64,000 nt of DNA from JBBDIX01 sp050486225 (GCA_050486225.1 JBJHCV010000005.1:1-64000), one strand, 5' to 3'; shown: positions 24,694 to 34,400, counted from the stretch's first letter. Program-made: numbers and translations. Notes: a model not told the origin generated them from the letters alone.

Positions 24694-26919
24694 GTGATCC
24701 AGACGTTCCTCCAGCTGCCGGTCGTGACCCTCACACGGGTCATGCTCGGCGTGGCACTGGCGTTCGTCATCATGCCGGCGATCGCCCTGCCGCGGCCGCT
24801 GTCAGCGCGCACCTCGCTCGACGCCGCGGTCGTGCGCAGCGTGCGGTGGATCGGGATCGTGCTCGCGGTCTCCCACCTGCTCGTGCTCGTCCGCCTCTTC
24901 CACGTCGCGCCGATCCTCCTGCTCTGGTTGTGGCTGTGGAAGTGGACCGCGGACCGAACGGACCAGGGGAGGCAACGTCGCGCCCGCATCGAGGGCGAGT
25001 TCCACGGGAGGGTCTCTGCGGTCCAGCGTGTGTGGCTCGGGTTCGTGGACCTGATGTACCTGTTCGAGCGTTCTGGTCGTGCGATGTTCGGAGGATGGGC
25101 GAGATCGGGCCGAAGCTGGTTGTCCGGGCTGGTCGGCCGGGTGTTCAACCTCCGGTCGCTGCGGGTCGGGACCCTGATCGCACCGGTCGTCGGAATCCTG
25201 GGTGCCTCGCTGTGGTTGCGCGTCGAGCAGTCGTTCCGGTTCGAGACCCTCAGCCCGCCCGAGGCCTACGTGTTCCTCACGTGGGCCAAGTCGTTCGCGG
25301 TCAACGACCTGTTCGTCGACGGGATCTACCCGCACGGCCTGCCCGCGTTCATCGCGTTCCTGGGCAAGCTCACCCCGGGCATCGACCTGTACGAGGTGGT
25401 GCGCTACACCGGCGCGGTCATCGGGATGATGCTCGTCTTCGGGGTGTTCTACGCGAGTCTCCGGCTGACGGCCAACGTCGGCGCCGCCCTCTTCGCGTCG
25501 GGCGCGTTCGGCCTGTTCGGCACCGTGGCCGAGTGGCATGCCCCATGGGTCCGCCAGACCGGGCCCATGCCGCAGGAACTCGGCTTCGCGATCGCGCTGT
25601 TCGCCCTGCCGTCCGCGGTCCTGGCCGTCACCGAACGCGATCCTGACCACGTGCGCACGACGCTGCTCGCGGCCGTGGGCATCGGCCTCGTCCATCCTGT
25701 CGCGTTGGTTGTGTTCCTCGTCCTCGCGGTCGCGGGCGCCGTCGGCTCGGCGCTGTTCTCCCGGGGTGGTGGCCGGTTCGTCGCCGGGGTGCTCGTCAGC
25801 GGTGTCGTCGGGGGTCTGGTCGCGCACGTGTACCTGCCCATCGCCCTGCTGGCCGGTCGCAGCCGGTTCTACGGTCTCGACCATCCGTTCGCGGTCGTCG
25901 ACGTGGGCGGGTCGCGCACGGACCAGATCGTCGGTCTGCTCGGGTTGCCCGACGCCGGTGCACTCGGACACAACGCGCTGAGTCTCCTGGCCGGTGTCGG
26001 GGCCGTCGGCGCGCTCGTCGCCGCCGCCGTGCTGTACCACCGAGCGCGCACCCACCACATCGGCGCGCAGCTCGCGGGGCTGTCCTGCATGGCCCTGACC
26101 GCAGTTGCGGCATACGACGTCACGTGGATCCCGCTGCCGTCGAACCTCCTCGGCCCGGCGGGCATCCTCGCCGGCATCGGCCTGTCTCTCGGTCTGGCCG
26201 CAGGCTTCGCCGCCGTGACCTCGGTGGGGTTCGCCATTCGCCGCCCGGCCGTTCGCACGGCCGCCGGCATCACCCTCTGCGCGGTGGCTCTCACGGCGTT
26301 CGGACTGTCGTTCGAGTCCGGTCCACGCGTGCGCGAGCCAAGCGAGTACCCGCAGATGGCAGCGGTGACCCGCGACATCATGCGCAACCAGGACGCGTTC
26401 ACCTACACGATCGTGGGCACCCCCCAGCAGCGCCAGGCGGTCACCGGTATCGGGACGTTCATCGAGCTGTGGGTGTTCGCGCGTGACGTCACCGTGCGAG
26501 ACGCGCAGGATCCCGGATTCGTCATCCCCGACCTGGCGTCGCTGATGTTCGCTCGAGACCTCGGTCAGCAGCTGCCGATCCCGACCACCGACATCTACAT
26601 CTTCGTGGAGAAGGTGCCGTTCCCCGTGCCGGAACTCGATCCCGTCGGGCCCACCGAGGAGTACTACTACGACCGGGCCCGACGTGGCCGCATCATGGCG
26701 ACGACCTACGGGTGGGCGGAGTTCTACCGGCACTACCACACCGACATGAGGGTCCACCACGAGGACGACGAGATCATCGTCTACCAGATCCGGCGTCGCC
26801 CGAACCCCGTCGCAGCGCTCGCGTCCCCCCAGTTCAAGGACTACTCGTGGGAGCCGGGGACGTTGTTCACGGGAGGTCCCGCCGACCCCTCCGAGGTGGT
26901 GATCCCGTGGCGCGACTGA
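24694..26919 (+). CDS. Large multi-pass membrane protein, GT-C-like (paralogue 1)
   Basis: 741 residues with many membrane segments across the first three quarters and a soluble C-terminal domain (about 560-741). It is clearly paralogous to the protein at 27845: both share LSPPEAY/LSPPDAY, a following GIYPHGLPA/GVYPQGLAA, a LTANVGAALFASG/LTRQPGAALFAAG segment, and WVFARDV in the tail. An acidic residue in a loop after early membrane segments is typical of GT-C lipid-sugar-dependent transferases, so a polyprenyl-phosphate-sugar transferase role is plausible but unproven. GTG 24694 is three bases after pelG-like. Confidence 0.6.
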   Translation: MIQTFLQLPVVTLTRVMLGVALAFVIMPAIALPRPLSARTSLDAAVVRSVRWIGIVLAVSHLLVLVRLFHVAPILLLWLWLWKWTADRTDQGRQRRARIEGEFHGRVSAVQRVWLGFVDLMYLFERSGRAMFGGWARSGRSWLSGLVGRVFNLRSLRVGTLIAPVVGILGASLWLRVEQSFRFETLSPPEAYVFLTWAKSFAVNDLFVDGIYPHGLPAFIAFLGKLTPGIDLYEVVRYTGAVIGMMLVFGVFYASLRLTANVGAALFASGAFGLFGTVAEWHAPWVRQTGPMPQELGFAIALFALPSAVLAVTERDPDHVRTTLLAAVGIGLVHPVALVVFLVLAVAGAVGSALFSRGGGRFVAGVLVSGVVGGLVAHVYLPIALLAGRSRFYGLDHPFAVVDVGGSRTDQIVGLLGLPDAGALGHNALSLLAGVGAVGALVAAAVLYHRARTHHIGAQLAGLSCMALTAVAAYDVTWIPLPSNLLGPAGILAGIGLSLGLAAGFAAVTSVGFAIRRPAVRTAAGITLCAVALTAFGLSFESGPRVREPSEYPQMAAVTRDIMRNQDAFTYTIVGTPQQRQAVTGIGTFIELWVFARDVTVRDAQDPGFVIPDLASLMFARDLGQQLPIPTTDIYIFVEKVPFPVPELDPVGPTEEYYYDRARRGRIMATTYGWAEFYRHYHTDMRVHHEDDEIIVYQIRRRPNPVAALASPQFKDYSWEPGTLFTGGPADPSEVVIPWRD

Positions 26920-27848
26920 GGGGATGGCGCACCGTCGTGCTGCTGCTGGCCGCCGCCGTGGCCCTGGGAGCGTGTCGCGAGCCCACGGAGCGCAGGCTCG
27001 TGAGCATTCGGGAGGGAGATCTCCAACCCGGCCTGCTCCGAGGTGAACTGCTGTACGTGGAGACCCGTGGAGTGCGGCAGTCCGCGGTGTTCGTGCACGA
27101 CCTGTGGGAGAATCGCCGCGAGCGTGTGAGCGCACCGTCCGGCTACGCCGACTCTCCCGCGTGGTCTCCCGACGGGACGAGGATCGCGATGTCGGTGACG
27201 CGCACCGACGGCACCTCGCACCTGTGGATCGTCGACCTCGACGGGGAGGACCGCCAGCAGGTCACCACCGGCGAGGTCGTCGACGACCACCCAAGGTGGT
27301 CCCCGGACGGGGAGCACCTCGTGTTCTCGTCGATCCGCGACGGGGACTTCGACTGGCGCCTGTTCATCGTCGCGCTCGACGACGGTTCGCTGACCGAGAT
27401 CGGGAGCACCGACGGGCACAGTGTGTTCCCGGACTGGTCGCCGGACGGTCGGGTGATCATCTACAGCAACCGGGACGGGGACCGCTACAACCTGCGGGTG
27501 TACGACGTCGAGGCGGGCACGGACCGGCTGCTCACCGACTCACCCGGCGACGAGATGTACGTGCGGTTCGCGCCCGACGGCAGGTCGATCGTCTACGCGA
27601 CCAACGAGGTCGACGACCTGTGGCAGCTGTGGATCCTCGACCTCGAGACGGACCACCGGCGACCGGTCATCGGCAGTGACTCGATGGACGAGTTCCCCGG
27701 GTTCTCGCCCGACGGTGCCCATGTCGCGTTCTCGACCGGTCACCTGGCCATCTACCGAGCGGATGGCGGGGAGTTCCCCGACGGGCGCCTTCGGTGGGCG
27801 GTGACGGAGAACCTGGCGTGGGCGCCTGACTGGAGGTTCCCCGAGTGA
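26907..27848 (+). CDS. TolB-like beta-propeller lipoprotein
   Basis: 313 residues. A short N-terminal signal ends in the lipobox LGAC with C23 as the lipidated residue. Five PD40/WD-like repeats follow (PAWSPDG, PRWSPDG, PDWSPDG, VRFAPDG, PGFSPDG), giving a TolB-type beta-propeller outside the membrane. It is encoded between the two paralogous membrane proteins and overlaps the first by 13 bases, so it probably works with them, for instance holding the polymer or bridging the complex. GTG 26907 is chosen because it gives a proper signal peptide. Confidence 0.82.
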   Translation: MARLRGWRTVVLLLAAAVALGACREPTERRLVSIREGDLQPGLLRGELLYVETRGVRQSAVFVHDLWENRRERVSAPSGYADSPAWSPDGTRIAMSVTRTDGTSHLWIVDLDGEDRQQVTTGEVVDDHPRWSPDGEHLVFSSIRDGDFDWRLFIVALDDGSLTEIGSTDGHSVFPDWSPDGRVIIYSNRDGDRYNLRVYDVEAGTDRLLTDSPGDEMYVRFAPDGRSIVYATNEVDDLWQLWILDLETDHRRPVIGSDSMDEFPGFSPDGAHVAFSTGHLAIYRADGGEFPDGRLRWAVTENLAWAPDWRFPE

Positions 27849-30067
27849 TCCTTGGTGTGGACTTCGGCGACATCACCGCGTTCCTGCGCGTCGTGGTGGG
27901 GGTGGTGCTGATCCTCGGGATCGCGCCGATGGTCCTGCTGCCCCGGCCCGCAGGAGCGCGCAACGGGCTCGACGCCTGGGTCGCGAACTTCGTGCGCTGG
28001 TGCGCGGTGCTGATCGTGCTCGTCCACGTGCTGGCCGGCACGCGGGCACTGAGCCGGGTGTCGCTGCTGGTGTGCGTGCTGGCCGTCGCGTGGTTCACCC
28101 GGTACCGACGCCAGTTCGGCGGATTCAGTGGGGTCCTGCACCTCCTCTACGCGGGCGGGCCGAAGCGCACCGTTGCCCCGACTCCGGGTCCGACCCGCAG
28201 GGAGCGCCTCGCGCTGGTCGCCCTGGCCCTGCCACCCGTCGTGCTGTTCGTCGTCGCGTACCTCCTGCGGGCCCGCGACGCGTTCGGGACGTACGCGCTC
28301 AGCCCTCCCGATGCGTACATCCACATGTCGTGGGCGAACTCGATGCTGCAGGGCGAACTCTGGGTCGACGGCGTGTACCCGCAGGGTCTGGCCGCGCTCG
28401 TCGCCGCGGTGTACGCCTTCACACCGTTCACCGACCTGCTCGACGTCGCGCGATTCATGGGCCCAATGGTCACGACGTTCCTCGTGTTCACGATCTACTA
28501 CGCCGTGGTCCGCCTGACCCGACAGCCGGGCGCCGCCCTGTTCGCCGCGGGCACGATCGGCCTGTTCGGGGCGCTGCCCGAGTGGCGACACCTGTGGGAG
28601 CGAAGCATCGGACTGCTGCCACAGGAGTTCGCGCTGGCGATCGCGATCTGTGCCCTGGTGTTCGCGGTGCTCGCCGTGACCGAACGTGGCGGCGGGCGCA
28701 TGCTCCGCCTGGGTGCCGCGGGCGGACTGGCCATGAACGGCAACATCCTGTCGCTCGCACTCGCGGGTTTCGTCGCTGCGATGACCCACCCGGTGTCGGC
28801 CGCGTGGCTCGGGGTCATCGTCGGGGCCTCCGCGATCGCCGCCACCCTCGTGAGTGGACGCTGGTCGCAACTGGTCGGCGCCGGTGTCGCGACGGTCGCC
28901 GGTGTGGGGCTCGGCATCGCCGTCGTCCCCCTCGCCGAACTGTTCGGGGTCTCGGCCTACATCGGCTACGGCGCCTCCGAGGCGCTGAGTGACCTGCGCG
29001 CCACGAACGCGGCCGCGCAGCAGGAGGAACTGCTGCGCCACTTCGGCGCGCTGTCGTGGCTCGAGCACAACTGGTTGAGCCGCCTGGCGATGGTCACGCT
29101 CGTGGGTGCGGTGGTCGGGATCGCCGTCCTGGTGGTCAGGCGGGACACACGTGGTCACGCGGCACAGATGCTCGGGCTCACCGCCGCGGCGGGGGTGACC
29201 GTGCTGCTGTTCGACCTGACGCCGATCGCCCACCGGCTCGACGCCTGGTACGTGTCCCGGCTGGCGACCCTCATCGGACCGACCCTGCCGCTCGCGTTCG
29301 GCGCCGGGCTCGGAGGCCTCGCGTTCCTGGTCGGTCGGCGTGTGTCGTACGTGCGCCTGGTCGCGCTGGGGATCGCGGGGGCGGTTGCGCTGGGTGCCTT
29401 CGCGTGGCAGATCGAGCGCCCTGCCCAGGCCATGGGTGTCGGGTTCGAGCGCGAGGAGATCGAGTACGACGAGATGACCCGCGCCACCCTGCGGCTCAAG
29501 CGGGACTTCGACGCGGGGACCTACACGGTGGTCGGGCCGACCTCGCTGCGTCAGGTGCTCGGCGACCACGGGTGGTCGATCGAACAGTGGGTGTTCGCAC
29601 GCGACGTCCACGAGGTCGCCCACGACGACTTCCTGCCGGTCCCGACCTCCGACGTGTTCGTGTTCGTGGAACTCGATCCGCTGCCCGTGCGTGAGATCAG
29701 CCAGAACAGTCCCGTCGCCGAGTACTACTTCAACGTGGACAAGCGCGGTCGCATCCAGGCCATCCTCTACGAGTGGGCCGAGACGCGCCGTCGCCTCAAC
29801 CCCGACACCACGATCCATCGCGACGGAGAGCACGTGCGTGTCTATCGCGTGACGCGCAACCCCGCGATCCAGGTGGGCAATCCCGACGAGCTGTTCACCG
29901 ACTACCGGTGGCGGCGCGGCGAGCTCTTCAACGACGGTCCGACCTCGCCGCGCGAGCTCGAACCGCGCTTCGCTGGTGTCGACGTCCCCGACTTCGAGGC
30001 CGGTGACGAGCCGGTCTCCCAGGAGGACGTGCTGGGTGACGACGCGAGCACGGGTGGTGGGCAGTGA
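27845..30067 (+). CDS. Large multi-pass membrane protein, GT-C-like (paralogue 2)
   Basis: 740 residues, almost the same length and layout as the protein at 24694 and sharing the same landmark motifs (LSPPDAYIHMSWANS, VDGVYPQGLAA, GLFGALPEW, a tail with WVFARDV and YYFNVDKRGRIQ). It overlaps the propeller gene by four bases (GTGA) and the flippase gene by four. The pair probably arose by duplication and may act as a heterodimer or on two different sugars. Function is inferred from context only. Confidence 0.6.
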   Translation: MILGVDFGDITAFLRVVVGVVLILGIAPMVLLPRPAGARNGLDAWVANFVRWCAVLIVLVHVLAGTRALSRVSLLVCVLAVAWFTRYRRQFGGFSGVLHLLYAGGPKRTVAPTPGPTRRERLALVALALPPVVLFVVAYLLRARDAFGTYALSPPDAYIHMSWANSMLQGELWVDGVYPQGLAALVAAVYAFTPFTDLLDVARFMGPMVTTFLVFTIYYAVVRLTRQPGAALFAAGTIGLFGALPEWRHLWERSIGLLPQEFALAIAICALVFAVLAVTERGGGRMLRLGAAGGLAMNGNILSLALAGFVAAMTHPVSAAWLGVIVGASAIAATLVSGRWSQLVGAGVATVAGVGLGIAVVPLAELFGVSAYIGYGASEALSDLRATNAAAQQEELLRHFGALSWLEHNWLSRLAMVTLVGAVVGIAVLVVRRDTRGHAAQMLGLTAAAGVTVLLFDLTPIAHRLDAWYVSRLATLIGPTLPLAFGAGLGGLAFLVGRRVSYVRLVALGIAGAVALGAFAWQIERPAQAMGVGFEREEIEYDEMTRATLRLKRDFDAGTYTVVGPTSLRQVLGDHGWSIEQWVFARDVHEVAHDDFLPVPTSDVFVFVELDPLPVREISQNSPVAEYYFNVDKRGRIQAILYEWAETRRRLNPDTTIHRDGEHVRVYRVTRNPAIQVGNPDELFTDYRWRRGELFNDGPTSPRELEPRFAGVDVPDFEAGDEPVSQEDVLGDDASTGGGQ

Positions 30068-32589
30068 GCACCGACGCGTTCCGCTTCGCGCTGGTCCTGC
30101 GCAACACGGGCAGTCGCGTGCTCGCAACGATCCTCGGGCAGGGGGCCAAGAGCCTCGTCGCGATCCTCGTGGCACGGACGCTCGGCCCCGCGGCGTTCGG
30201 ACTGTTCTCCGTCGTGTGGACGATCACGTCACTCGCCACCTACTACGCGCCCATGGGCGTCGACCAGCTCCTCATCCGCGAGCAGGCCCGTGACGATCCG
30301 CGCATCGACCTGCGTCACGCCGTGCCGCTCGTGCTCACGATCAGCACCGTGACCGCGGGCCTGCTCGTCGGCGGGGCCGTGCTGTTCGCGTCCACCGAGA
30401 CGGTGCTGGCGGTTGCCGCGGCCAGCCCGTACGTCGTCCTGACTGCTCCCGTGCTCCTGTTGGTCGCCATGTTCAACGCCCGCGAACGCATGGAACTGGA
30501 AGCCGTCACGGAGGGCGTCGAGGGCGCGGTCACCCTGTCCCTCGCGATCGCGGTGCTCGCGACCGGGGGAGGCATCGTCGGAGTGATGCTCGCCCTTTCC
30601 GCTGGCCGGGCCGTGCACCTTGCCGTCGGGACGGGCCTGGTCCGCCGTCTGGGAGGACCCGTTCGGGTCGCCGCCACCCACACCCGGTGGCGTGAGATGC
30701 TGGCCCTGAGCCTGCCGATCGGGCTGACGCGGGTGTTCATGGCCGTGATCAAGCGGGTGGACATCGTCGTGCTGGGCCTGTTCGTCGCCGCAGCGGACGT
30801 CGGGACCTACAGCGCTGCCGCCGTGGCGGTCGTGCTGTTGATCGACCTGCTCAGTGAGATGGGTCGGGCCGCGTACCCGGCGCTGTCGAGGGCGCGGGGT
30901 CCCGACGATCCTCGGTTGCACCGTGCGTTCGCCGCGGTCTGGCAGCTCCAGGTGCTGGTGTCCTGCTCGTCCGCGGCGCTCGTCATCGTGCTGGCGGACC
31001 CGGTGCTGCCGTTCGTGTTCGGCCAGGAGTTCGTGCCTGCGATCCCGGTGGTGACCCTGCTCGCCGTCGGCGTGCCGCTGCGGACCATTGGTCACCTCGC
31101 GGGCGTCGGCCTGTACGCCGTCGACCAGCGGCGCCCTCGCGCGGTCGTGACCGGGGTTTCAGCCGCCGTCAAGACCGTCGGGTGCGTCGCTCTGGTCCCG
31201 GTGCTGGGGGTCTGGGGTGCCGCCCTGACGTCCGTGCTCGTGGACGCGCTCTACTTCCTGCTCATGACGAGGTTGGCGCGGGGGTTCAGGCCGCGGATCG
31301 GTCCGGGGACCCTCGCGGCCCTCGCGGTGGCGTTCGTCCTGGTGTTCGCGGTCGACCAGGTCGAGGGGCCGGCGTGGGTCCGCGTGCTTGTCGGGTCCGG
31401 AATGCTCGCCGTGCTCGCGACCATCGGGCTACGCCGGGTCGTCCGCATCGACGCCGCCTCCCGTAGGCTGCCGGCCCCGGCGTTCCGGGCCCGGATCGGG
31501 CCCGTGGTGCTCGCGGTGGAGGGTGCGACGATCGCCGATCTCGACCCCGGTGCATCCGTCGCCGTCCGGGCGTTCTCGCGGCTCCCACGGGCAGGCGCCA
31601 CCGATCGCCCGGACCTGCGCATCGAGTTCGACACGTCGACGAGACTCGCAGGCACCCCGGTGGCCCGCCACCCGCTCGTGGCCGCCCCCGGGAGGATCGC
31701 CGCGGTGGACCACGCGTCGCGTCACGCGATCCTGCCGCTGGGCGACCCGGAGGACGTCGTGCGGATCGATCCACGACTCGACGTTCACGTGTTCCAGACC
31801 TGGGTCCAGCTTCCCCTGCTGCGAGCGGCCCTGCACCGCGCCGGAGGGATGCTGGCACGCCTCACCGTCGTCGAGGTGGCGGGGCGTCGTGTCGCCCTGG
31901 TCGCACCGTCGCGAACGGGCAAGACCCGCGTGGTCGTGGAACTGCTTCGACGAGGGGCACGGCTGGTCGGGGACGACTGGACCGCCGTCGACGCGCAGGG
32001 CCATGTGGCGGCGGCATGCCCCCTGATGGTGGTCCGCGACCAGGCCCGTGAGGCCCTTCCCGGACGCGCTCCCGCGACGTGGATTCGCCGCAGGCTCGTG
32101 GTGGGCCTCGACGGCGTGGCTCGGGCACTGCGCCGGTGGCGTCGTGTCGCCGTAGCGGTCAACCTCGTGGCGACCCTGGTGTGGCGTTGGGGTGCCCGCA
32201 TCGACGACGTGACGTCCGTCGTGGACGGAGCGCGCATGGCCGACGAGGTCGCGGCGGTGGACCTCGTCGTCATCCTCGGTGGCGACGGGACGACGTCCGT
32301 GGCCGACGACATCGACGCGTTGGCTGAGACCATCGCGGCACGGGGCATCCTCGACCTGCCCAGCGTCGGGATCCTCGAGGCCGCCTATCGTGCCGCCGAC
32401 CCGATGGGTCTCGAGGACGGGCTGGTGGGGACCGTCGAGGAGGAACGTCGACTGCTGCGGCGCGTGCTGGCCGGAGCGCAGATGACCGTGGTGGACTTCC
32501 ACGGCGACGACGAGTCCGTCGCGCGCACGGTCGCACACATCGAGGAACTCATGGCGCCGTCCGGCGCACCGACCGGGGGTGAGACGTGA
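30064..32589 (+). CDS. Wzx-like flippase fused to an HprK-like P-loop domain
   Basis: 841 residues. Residues 1 to about 455 form a polysaccharide flippase of the MOP superfamily (about twelve to fourteen membrane segments, early LVARTLGPAAFGLFSVVW). The rest is soluble and ends in an HPr-kinase-like domain with a Walker A loop (APSRTGKT, near residue 617) followed by LVGDDWTAVD, as in HprK-related proteins. A fused flippase and HprK-like module is unusual and suggests that transport is coupled to a phosphorylation or nucleotide-sensing step. GTG 30064 overlaps the previous gene and the stop overlaps the next (GTGA), so it sits mid-operon. Confidence 0.75.
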   Translation: MSTDAFRFALVLRNTGSRVLATILGQGAKSLVAILVARTLGPAAFGLFSVVWTITSLATYYAPMGVDQLLIREQARDDPRIDLRHAVPLVLTISTVTAGLLVGGAVLFASTETVLAVAAASPYVVLTAPVLLLVAMFNARERMELEAVTEGVEGAVTLSLAIAVLATGGGIVGVMLALSAGRAVHLAVGTGLVRRLGGPVRVAATHTRWREMLALSLPIGLTRVFMAVIKRVDIVVLGLFVAAADVGTYSAAAVAVVLLIDLLSEMGRAAYPALSRARGPDDPRLHRAFAAVWQLQVLVSCSSAALVIVLADPVLPFVFGQEFVPAIPVVTLLAVGVPLRTIGHLAGVGLYAVDQRRPRAVVTGVSAAVKTVGCVALVPVLGVWGAALTSVLVDALYFLLMTRLARGFRPRIGPGTLAALAVAFVLVFAVDQVEGPAWVRVLVGSGMLAVLATIGLRRVVRIDAASRRLPAPAFRARIGPVVLAVEGATIADLDPGASVAVRAFSRLPRAGATDRPDLRIEFDTSTRLAGTPVARHPLVAAPGRIAAVDHASRHAILPLGDPEDVVRIDPRLDVHVFQTWVQLPLLRAALHRAGGMLARLTVVEVAGRRVALVAPSRTGKTRVVVELLRRGARLVGDDWTAVDAQGHVAAACPLMVVRDQAREALPGRAPATWIRRRLVVGLDGVARALRRWRRVAVAVNLVATLVWRWGARIDDVTSVVDGARMADEVAAVDLVVILGGDGTTSVADDIDALAETIAARGILDLPSVGILEAAYRAADPMGLEDGLVGTVEEERRLLRRVLAGAQMTVVDFHGDDESVARTVAHIEELMAPSGAPTGGET

Positions 32590-33251
32590 ACCGACGCAGA
32601 TCGCAGGCCCTGTGGATGGACCCGTTCCTGCTCGAGTACGTCACGACCGTTCGCGACGCGCTCGTCGGACTCACCGACCGCGACACGATCGACGTCGCTG
32701 CCGGCGGTGCGTGGGTGTCACGGCTCGGATTCCGGTCCTACACCCCGGTGGACGTCCAACCGCCCCACGAGATCTGGGACATCCAGACACCGCTGCCCGC
32801 CCACCACGTCGGTGGATACGACCTGGCGCTGTGTCTGGGCGCGCTGCACTACAGCAGCGATCCCCACCGGTCACTGGGGGAGATCCTCCGTGCCCTTCGA
32901 CCCGACGGAGACCTCGTGATCATGGTCCCCTGGCTGTTCCCGCCGCACGACCGGGCGATCGACCGCTGGCGAATCGCACCCCGACAGCTCCACACGATGC
33001 TGTCACCTCACTTCGCGTCGCTCGACCTCTGGATGGTCGGCAACGTGTTCCAGATGCCGCTGCACGTGCTTCGCCGCGTGTTCGTCGGGCCGTTCACGGG
33101 TGTCGGTGCGGATCGGCTCCGGGGGCTCTCGTCCCGTCACGCGGCACGGAGGCTGCGTCCGGCCACCGTCGACGACGTGCCCACGTCGTGGCTCGGTCCG
33201 GTCAACGTCCTCGCCCACGCCCGAGGCCTCCGGTCGGAGGGTGTGTCGTGA
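32586..33251 (+). CDS. Class I SAM-dependent methyltransferase-like protein
   Basis: 221 residues with a type-11 methyltransferase pattern: VAAGGAWVSRLG in place of the SAM glycine loop, then ALCLGALHYSSDPHRSLGEI and LRPDGDLVIMVPW typical of motifs II and III. The glycine-rich loop is shorter than usual, so activity is not certain. It probably modifies a sugar or lipid-linked intermediate. Start and stop overlap the neighbouring genes by four bases each. Confidence 0.65.
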   Translation: MNRRRSQALWMDPFLLEYVTTVRDALVGLTDRDTIDVAAGGAWVSRLGFRSYTPVDVQPPHEIWDIQTPLPAHHVGGYDLALCLGALHYSSDPHRSLGEILRALRPDGDLVIMVPWLFPPHDRAIDRWRIAPRQLHTMLSPHFASLDLWMVGNVFQMPLHVLRRVFVGPFTGVGADRLRGLSSRHAARRLRPATVDDVPTSWLGPVNVLAHARGLRSEGVS

Positions 33252-34021
33252 GCGCCGCGGACCCCCACGCGCGCAGCACGCTGGTCATCATGCCGGCGTT
33301 CAACGAGGAGGAGCACGTCGGCACGGTCGTCGAACAGGTGCGCACGACGCTGCCTTCGGCGACGGTCCTGGTGATCGACGACGGGTCGGTCGACCGCACG
33401 GCACAGGTGGCTGCCGAGGCCGGAGCCCGAGTGCTCTCGCTCCCGTACAACCTCGGCGTCGGCGGTGCGATCCGTGTCGGATATCGGTTCGCGTGGCGTC
33501 ACGGCCACGACGTCGTCGTCCACATCGACGCGGACGGCCAGCACGATCCGGCGGAGATCGAGGTCCTGCTCGCCGCGCTCCATGACGCCGACGTGGTCAT
33601 CGGATCCCGCTTCGCCGGAGGTGTCGACTACGACATCGGGATCTGGCGCCGCATCGCGATGCGGTTCCTTGCTCGAAGGGTCACCCGGATCTCTGGTTCG
33701 ACGCTCACCGACGCGACCTCGGGGTTCCGGGCGTCGGGTCGCCGCGCCATTGCAGTCTTCGCCACGGTCTATCCCGTCGAGTACCTGGGTGCGACGGTCG
33801 AGGCGCTCATCATCGCCGCCCGGTGCGGGCTGGAGGTGCGCGAGGTACCCGTGAACATGCGGGCTCGCGCCGCCGGGAACCCAAGTCAGACGTCGTTCAA
33901 GGCCCTGTTCTACCTGGCACGCATCGTCGGGGTGACCCTGCTGTCGAGGTTCCAGACGTGGCCGCCGCCCCGGACGCGGGTGCCGGAGGTCGATGTCGTG
34001 CCCGAGGAGGACCGCGCATGA
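33248..34021 (+). CDS. Glycosyltransferase family 2, polyprenyl-phosphate sugar synthase-like
   Basis: 257 residues of the GT-A fold: VIMPAFNEEEHV at the start, DDGSVDRT and the metal/nucleotide motif DADGQHD. This type usually makes dolichyl- or undecaprenyl-phosphate sugars, and there are no membrane segments at the C-terminus. It would supply the lipid-linked donor needed by GT-C-type enzymes, matching the two large membrane proteins in the operon. A following DUF2304 gene is a common partner. Confidence 0.82.
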   Translation: MSAADPHARSTLVIMPAFNEEEHVGTVVEQVRTTLPSATVLVIDDGSVDRTAQVAAEAGARVLSLPYNLGVGGAIRVGYRFAWRHGHDVVVHIDADGQHDPAEIEVLLAALHDADVVIGSRFAGGVDYDIGIWRRIAMRFLARRVTRISGSTLTDATSGFRASGRRAIAVFATVYPVEYLGATVEALIIAARCGLEVREVPVNMRARAAGNPSQTSFKALFYLARIVGVTLLSRFQTWPPPRTRVPEVDVVPEEDRA

Positions 34022-34398
34022 CCGGTGCACACCTGATCGCCATCGTCGGCGGTGTCGGTTCCGCCACCCTGACCCTCGAACTCGTCCGCAGGCGTCAACT
34101 CAGGGACAAGTACGCGGTGCTGTTCCTCCTGCTCGCCATCGGCATGCTCGTCATCGCACTCGCTCCCGGCCTGCTGACGTGGATCGCAGAGATCCTGTCG
34201 ATCGTCGAGCCGGCCAGCGCGCTGTTCTTCGTCGCGTTGCTGACGTTGCTGGCGATCGTCGCCCACCTGTCGTGGGAGATCTCGCGTCTCGAACAGGAGA
34301 CCAGGGTGCTCGCCGAGGAGGTGGCGCTGCTGCGACTCGAGATGGAGACCCCGGCCGACGAGGGGCACGCCGAGTCGTCGCACCGACACGACACCTGA
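34018..34398 (+). CDS. DUF2304 small membrane protein
   Basis: 126 residues with three hydrophobic segments and a C-terminal coiled-coil-like tail (LEQETRVLAEEVALLRLEME). The LRDKYAVLFLLLA segment is a DUF2304 hallmark. These proteins are commonly found next to polyprenyl-phosphate GT2 enzymes and may hold them at the membrane. It is the last gene of the long operon, and a hairpin follows directly. Confidence 0.8.
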   Translation: MTGAHLIAIVGGVGSATLTLELVRRRQLRDKYAVLFLLLAIGMLVIALAPGLLTWIAEILSIVEPASALFFVALLTLLAIVAHLSWEISRLEQETRVLAEEVALLRLEMETPADEGHAESSHRHDT

Positions 34399-34400
34399 CT

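Noticed and set aside
22315..30175. Series of 750-800-codon minus-strand frames opposite the pelF-like to flippase region
   Set aside because: They lack recognisable domains, are His/Arg/Gln/Asp-rich, and mirror well-supported membrane and glycosyltransferase genes.
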